64,000 nt of DNA from Ecdyonurus torrentis (lineage: Eukaryota; Arthropoda; Insecta; Ephemeroptera; Heptageniidae). Both the position numbers and the translations under genes were made by a program. The stretch is from assembly GCA_949318235.1 (NCBI GenBank), contig OX439133.1:9886347-9950346 (forward strand), in the 5' to 3' direction. Every line of letters starts with the position of its first letter. Position 1 is the first letter of the stretch. Positions 62,598 through 64,000 of the stretch are shown here, piece by piece. The notes beneath the pieces were generated by a model. The model saw only the letters and a program-made list of their open reading frames with translations. It was not told the origin of the DNA and did no database searches.

Positions 62598-63545
62598 CTT
62601 AGCTATTATGTGTTGCAGAAAATACAATATTAAAAAAAATGTATAAAAGACAGCAAACAAAATAAATGACAAAATATTGTGGCTTCATGATTTTAATTTC
62701 TATCAGGTCTTGAGCTTAGATATCACCTCCCCTTAATTAAAAATTGTACACAACGACACGATTTATTTTTTTTGGATTATTTGGATTTCCAAGTTTCAAT
62801 GGATTCTAATTACCTCAGTGTACAAATGATAATAATACAACAACAAAAAATGATAGCTTATAAAGTAGCTTTTATTGATCCCATCACACAGATTTCCTCA
62901 AAATTGAGACCAACTGACAATAAAACCTAGGTCCTTATTTCTTAGCGATTTTCTTATCACAGCAATACAGTTTGGAATGTGTTAACTTTATTGACTAATA
63001 AAGGAACAACTTCTTTGAGGCTGACTTATTTAAGCGATTTTGCTCACATCCGCTTCTGTTTCGACTTACTGTGCGCATGGGTAGTAAGTCGAAACGGAAG
63101 CGGATGTGACCGAAATAGCTTAAAGTCAGCTTCAAAACAGGTGTTCCTTTACCAGTCACTGGATACTATTGCAGGCAAGGGATAAGAAATGCGATACAAA
63201 TTTACCACTGTTCAAGGCTTTAATATCAGCCCTTTTCTCTCTCTAAAAAAAAAAAAAAAAAAAAAAAAAATAGGCTTATAATAGCCTAATAATAATAGGG
63301 ATATAATATATTATTGTATAAAAAAAAGCACATTGTCAACTATGTTGATTTCCAATAATTGTAAGTTGATATTTTGCCGGTCTCTCTAAAAAATAGTAAC
63401 AATTAATAACACACTACTATACCTTGATAGTTTGCATGGGAGAAGACGACATGTGATGCCTGGGAGATTGACTAGCTGTGTCTTGAGTAGAGATTACACT
63501 TTGTTGTTGTTGCATCTGTAGCTGACTGCTTTGTAACTCTTGGAT
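54505..63545 (-). CDS. MCC: MCC (colorectal mutant cancer protein) orthologue, last 11 coding exons
   Basis: Exons in transcript order: 63545-63423, 62291-62157, 61745-61608, 60657-60462, 59424-59214, 58681-58571, 58100-57899, 56729-56541, 55651-55479, 54929-54827, 54594-54505. They sum to 1,671 nt (556 residues plus TAA); all junctions are GT-AG and in phase. Diagnostic similarity to vertebrate MCC as I recall it: CGKYESNCTALSLALGYSD, ETAVLMQELMAMREDKAEL, RSADIRQQQANEMLAEMKRAN, ERHANQIRVLKQRLA and the terminal ETSL. Known for the family: a coiled-coil cytoplasmic/cortical scaffold, implicated in Wnt/beta-catenin and cell-cycle control, binding PDZ proteins such as Scribble through its C-terminus. 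Most of the 556 residues look helical and coiled-coil. The N-terminus is missing because the gene runs off the right edge. USHBP1 is a relative, but the ETSL tail and the core motifs favour MCC. Confidence 0.92.
54633..54770. mobile_element. family-E-related fragment in the last MCC intron
   Basis: Starts TTAAAGCCATAGAACACAT and shares ATAAACACAAAATGGGA-like sequence with the copy at 29,149. Only one arm is recognisable. Confidence 0.45.
54827..54929 (-). CDS. MCC: MCC exon: penultimate
   Basis: One base plus 34 codons: SLAQMMDKCKKKYQGRLRKM, then EHQAIANSERHANQ. The KKKYQ...L(R/K)KME and ERHANQ motifs match MCC. Donor GTAAAC, phase 0 out. Confidence 0.95.
55062..55247 (+). pseudogene. reverse-transcriptase C-terminal remnant in an MCC intron (antisense)
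   Basis: A 61-residue open frame on the strand opposite MCC reads MDDERIEKQVFHSRVDGRRD, then RGRTSWSEVVGKCLK. The pattern D-G-R-R-x-R-G-R...W...V resembles the tail of many non-LTR element reverse transcriptases. There is no upstream catalytic part, so this is a fragment. Chance cannot be fully excluded. Confidence 0.4.
55479..55651 (-). CDS. MCC: MCC exon: start of the C-terminal coiled coil
   Basis: 57 codons plus two bases. Encodes GDETDPQCRQLSEALSREAR, then LKDRLQEMMLSLDTVSRSAD and IRQQQANEMLAEMKRAN. Family-typical, phase 2 out, donor GTAAGG. Confidence 0.95.
55673..56038 (+). mobile_element. family-B MITE copy in an MCC intron
   Basis: Begins TTAAGGGTTGATTCATATG and ends GTAGCTGATTTCCCTCCTTAA. 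Its right TTAA is also the left TTAA of the family-D element that follows. Confidence 0.7.
56035..56349. mobile_element. family-D foldback MITE (TTAA-flanked) in an MCC intron
   Basis: About 315 bp, nearly all inverted repeat. Arms start TTAAAGGCGTAGAACACC and end GGTGTTCTACGCTTTTAA; inner arms share TCATTTTGTGAATGGAAAAT. The centre holds TGTGACGTCACA. Confidence 0.75.
56380..56460. repeat. family-N fragment in an MCC intron
   Basis: Shares AACTCTGTGCCA, GAGACCT and CTCCATAGAACTTCTA with the block at 63,669. Confidence 0.5.
56541..56729 (-). CDS. MCC: MCC exon: ELMAMREDKAEL coiled coil
   Basis: 63 codons, phase 0/0. A continuous charged heptad helix, ELMAMREDKAELRARCHALE then LELRLSGQEAQRQAQ. 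Ends SGSLQ at a GTAAGA donor. It is continuous with the previous exon as VLMQ-ELMAM. Confidence 0.95.
57189..57315. mobile_element. family-G foldback MITE in an MCC intron
   Basis: Arms TTTCAAGTGAAATTAACACG and CGTGACAATTTCACTTGAAA, inner arms around CGTTCCATCTGACA / GTAGATGGAAGG. Confidence 0.68.
57349..57527. mobile_element. pogo/Tigger-like MITE, 179 bp, in an MCC intron
   Basis: Termini CAGTAAACTCTCGATTTTGT and ACAAAATCAGAAGTTTACTG, TA at both edges. Ends are related to the element at 51,052. Confidence 0.6.
57633..57790. mobile_element. family-H foldback MITE in an MCC intron
   Basis: Arms: AGGATAGGAGAAACCAACAA, GCGCCTTACCACG against CGTGGTAAGGCGC, TTGTTGGTTTCACCTATCCT. The inner stem includes TTGGTGAAAATCTTGATG and its complement. 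Confidence 0.7.
57899..58100 (-). CDS. MCC: MCC exon: second coiled-coil block
   Basis: One base plus 67 codons. Encodes LRGHISRLKMDRAKVRATAQ, ALESIHSDPP, a Ser/Arg linker, then RKLDLETAVLMQ. The ESIH(S/I)DP and LDLE(N/T)AVLMQ motifs are MCC hallmarks. Acceptor TATAG, donor GTAAGA. Confidence 0.95.
58191..58368. mobile_element. family-J TIR element, about 178 bp, in an MCC intron
   Basis: Termini TACCCGTCAAAGTGAACGAA and TTCGTTCACTTTGACGGGTA are inverted repeats of at least 20 bp with TA at each edge. A second pair, CTACACTTTACAAATT-like, lies inside. Confidence 0.65.
58571..58681 (-). CDS. MCC: MCC exon
   Basis: Phase 2 in and out. Encodes AGDLRQTAESVATLLLSKLD, then a Gly/Ser/His-rich end. 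Matches the MCC segment with R-K-T-A-E-N-A-A in vertebrates as I recall it. Donor GTAAGG. Confidence 0.92.
59214..59424 (-). CDS. MCC: MCC exon: GKYESN signature region
   Basis: Residues 198-267 of the visible protein. KYESNCTALSLALGYSDTAI followed by EAYDVLLALLESE is the most diagnostic MCC stretch. A Gly/Pro/Ala/Ser-rich insert follows before LALAR. Enters at phase 1, leaves at phase 2, donor GTATAT. Confidence 0.95.
60462..60657 (-). CDS. MCC: MCC exon: coiled coil before the GKYESN motif
   Basis: 65 codons plus one base (phase 1 out). Encodes a heptad-like helix, ELEMERLRAKGEHLRAQCDV then TLAIDEARACSERLTLLCG. Its last base starts the Gly codon completed by the next exon, restoring CGKYESN. 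Confidence 0.93.
61002..61146. mobile_element. family-G foldback MITE in an MCC intron (better-kept copy)
   Basis: Arms start CGTCTCTATCGCGTCAAAAT and end with its near reverse complement at 61,146. Inner parts ACGTTCCATCTGACA and GTAGATGGAACGTTTG. Strong long hairpin. Confidence 0.72.
61221..61340. mobile_element. Tc1/mariner-type MITE (120 bp, TA duplication) in an MCC intron
   Basis: Inverted termini CAGCTCTGGCCAAAAGTTTG and AAACTTTTGGCCAGAGCTG, flanked by TA on both sides. CAGCTCTGG ends with a TA target are characteristic of Tc1-like elements. Confidence 0.7.
61500..61575. mobile_element. half copy of family H next to an MCC exon
   Basis: Carries CCTGGTAAGACACTTGTTGG and TTTCTCCTATCCTTTCTTTG, one arm of family H only. 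It lies 33-108 bp downstream (in transcript sense) of the exon at 61,608. Confidence 0.5.
61608..61745 (-). CDS. MCC: MCC exon
   Basis: 46 codons, phase 0/0, acceptor ATCAG, weaker donor GTAATA. Encodes VWSTPVAEQLVLLQGLQGES, then a Pro/Ser-rich stretch ending LQQDE. Joins SQSASSEERLLQQ in the next exon. Confidence 0.82.
62157..62291 (-). CDS. MCC: MCC exon: basic segment before the core
   Basis: 45 codons, phase 0/0, acceptor TTTCAG, donor GTAAGT. Contains VLKMAERVKLRKMETGDRHI, then ITASDLTAMD. The ERVKL and GDRHITASDL parts resemble the segment before the central domain of vertebrate MCC as I remember it. Confidence 0.83.
62988..63161. mobile_element. family-C foldback MITE copy in an MCC intron
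   Basis: Same arms as the copy at 18,486 (AATAAAGGAACAAC, CACATCCGCTTCTGTTTCGA, CTTACTGTGCGCATG). The ends differ by several substitutions. Confidence 0.72.
63423..63545 (-). CDS. MCC: MCC exon (first in window): Gln/Ser-rich segment
   Basis: 41 codons, phase 0 at both ends, acceptor TACAG, donor GTATAG. Begins IQELQSSQLQMQQQQ and ends SSSPMQTIK. Low complexity, so it is the least certain exon, but it keeps frame with the next one and has usable splice sites. No earlier exon is visible between 63,546 and 64,000. Confidence 0.68.
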
Positions 63546-63668
63546 CTGTACATCATACCAAAGTAAATTAGCTCCTAGCTTGATATATGGAAGCAAAGCA
63601 TCACGGGTGGGATGAGTAAAGTAAAGGATAGAAATACTAGCAAGGGCTTTACTGAAGTAAAAGTTACA

Positions 63669-63800
63669 GGTTGAGGTTTCTTGTGGCACAGAGTTAGTTA
63701 TGCAAATATTATATCTTGTAACTAAACTCTGTGCCATATGAGACCTCAACCTTGTCACTGTAGAAGTTCTATGGAGAGGTCAAGGTCTCACGTAGCACAG
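63669..63800. repeat. family-N foldback near the first visible MCC exon
   Basis: TGTGGCACAGAGTTAGTTATG and its inverted copy AACTCTGTGCCATATGAGAC, followed by a third, inverted copy GGTCTCACGTAGCACAGAG. A related piece, AACTCTGTGCCACGTGAGAC, lies at about 56,402. Confidence 0.55.
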
Positions 63801-63816
63801 AGTTTTAGTTGTTATG

Positions 63817-64000
63817 TTAAAGGCGTAGAACACCTTGAATAAAAAAGTTGTGTAATATCCTAACAAACCTGAAAATTAATGTTGATTTGGCCGAAGTCAT
63901 TGATTTCTAATTTATTTTCATTTCACAAAATGTTGCTGGTGGTCACTGATGTCACAGCTTACCTGGTACACACGCGCGTAAACCGGGCAAGCTGTGACGT
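63817..64000. mobile_element. family-D foldback MITE, cut by the window edge
   Basis: Begins TTAAAGGCGTAGAACACC like the copy at 56,035. The left arm and part of the centre (AGCTGTGACGT) are visible; the right arm lies outside. Confidence 0.65.

Noticed and set aside
1..64000. tRNA or rRNA genes
   Set aside because: I saw no convincing A-box/B-box pair or rRNA core on either strand; a covariance-model scan would be decisive.

Overview
This is a strongly AT-rich eukaryotic window packed with A/T homopolymers, (CT)n/(GA)n microsatellites and small palindromic transposons. Its two genes carry GT-AG introns, so it is animal nuclear DNA. One gene is a neuralized orthologue whose N-terminal polybasic motif, two NHR domains and RING end closely resemble arthropod Neuralized as I remember it. 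The other is an orthologue of MCC (colorectal mutant cancer protein). I infer a bilaterian invertebrate, most likely an arthropod; I cannot name the species.

Layout. Positions 1-34,500 hold no gene that I can support: only AT-rich spacer, microsatellites, MITE-like elements, a nested hAT-type insertion at 25,525-26,666 and one decayed non-LTR retrotransposon tail near 6 kb. Positions 34,501-48,758 (+) hold a complete eight-exon neuralized gene (708 codons) with a 9.3 kb first intron; every junction keeps phase and uses GT/AG. Positions 48,759-54,504 are the tail-to-tail interval between the two genes and contain a pogo-like MITE and an array of four tandem hairpins. From 54,505 to 63,545 (-) lie the last eleven coding exons of MCC (556 codons), ending in a PDZ-binding ETSL tail; the 5' exons lie beyond the right edge.

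Function. Neuralized is the E3 ligase that ubiquitinates Notch ligands and drives their endocytosis. MCC is a coiled-coil scaffold, linked in vertebrates to Wnt signalling and to PDZ-domain polarity proteins such as Scribble. The genes are convergent neighbours; nothing here shows that they work together.

The most unusual content is the repeats: (1) a hairpin unit of about 65 nt, with an inverted-repeat stem of about 20 bp, present as 2 + 2 + 4 copies inside and beside neuralized; (2) an insertion stack in which a 1,142-bp hAT-like element with perfect 8-bp target duplications sits inside an older MITE and carries another copy of that MITE; (3) a crowd of about ten foldback or TIR families in the MCC introns; (4) three families flanked by TTAA, suggesting piggyBac-like mobilisation. 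All family names A to N below are my own labels.
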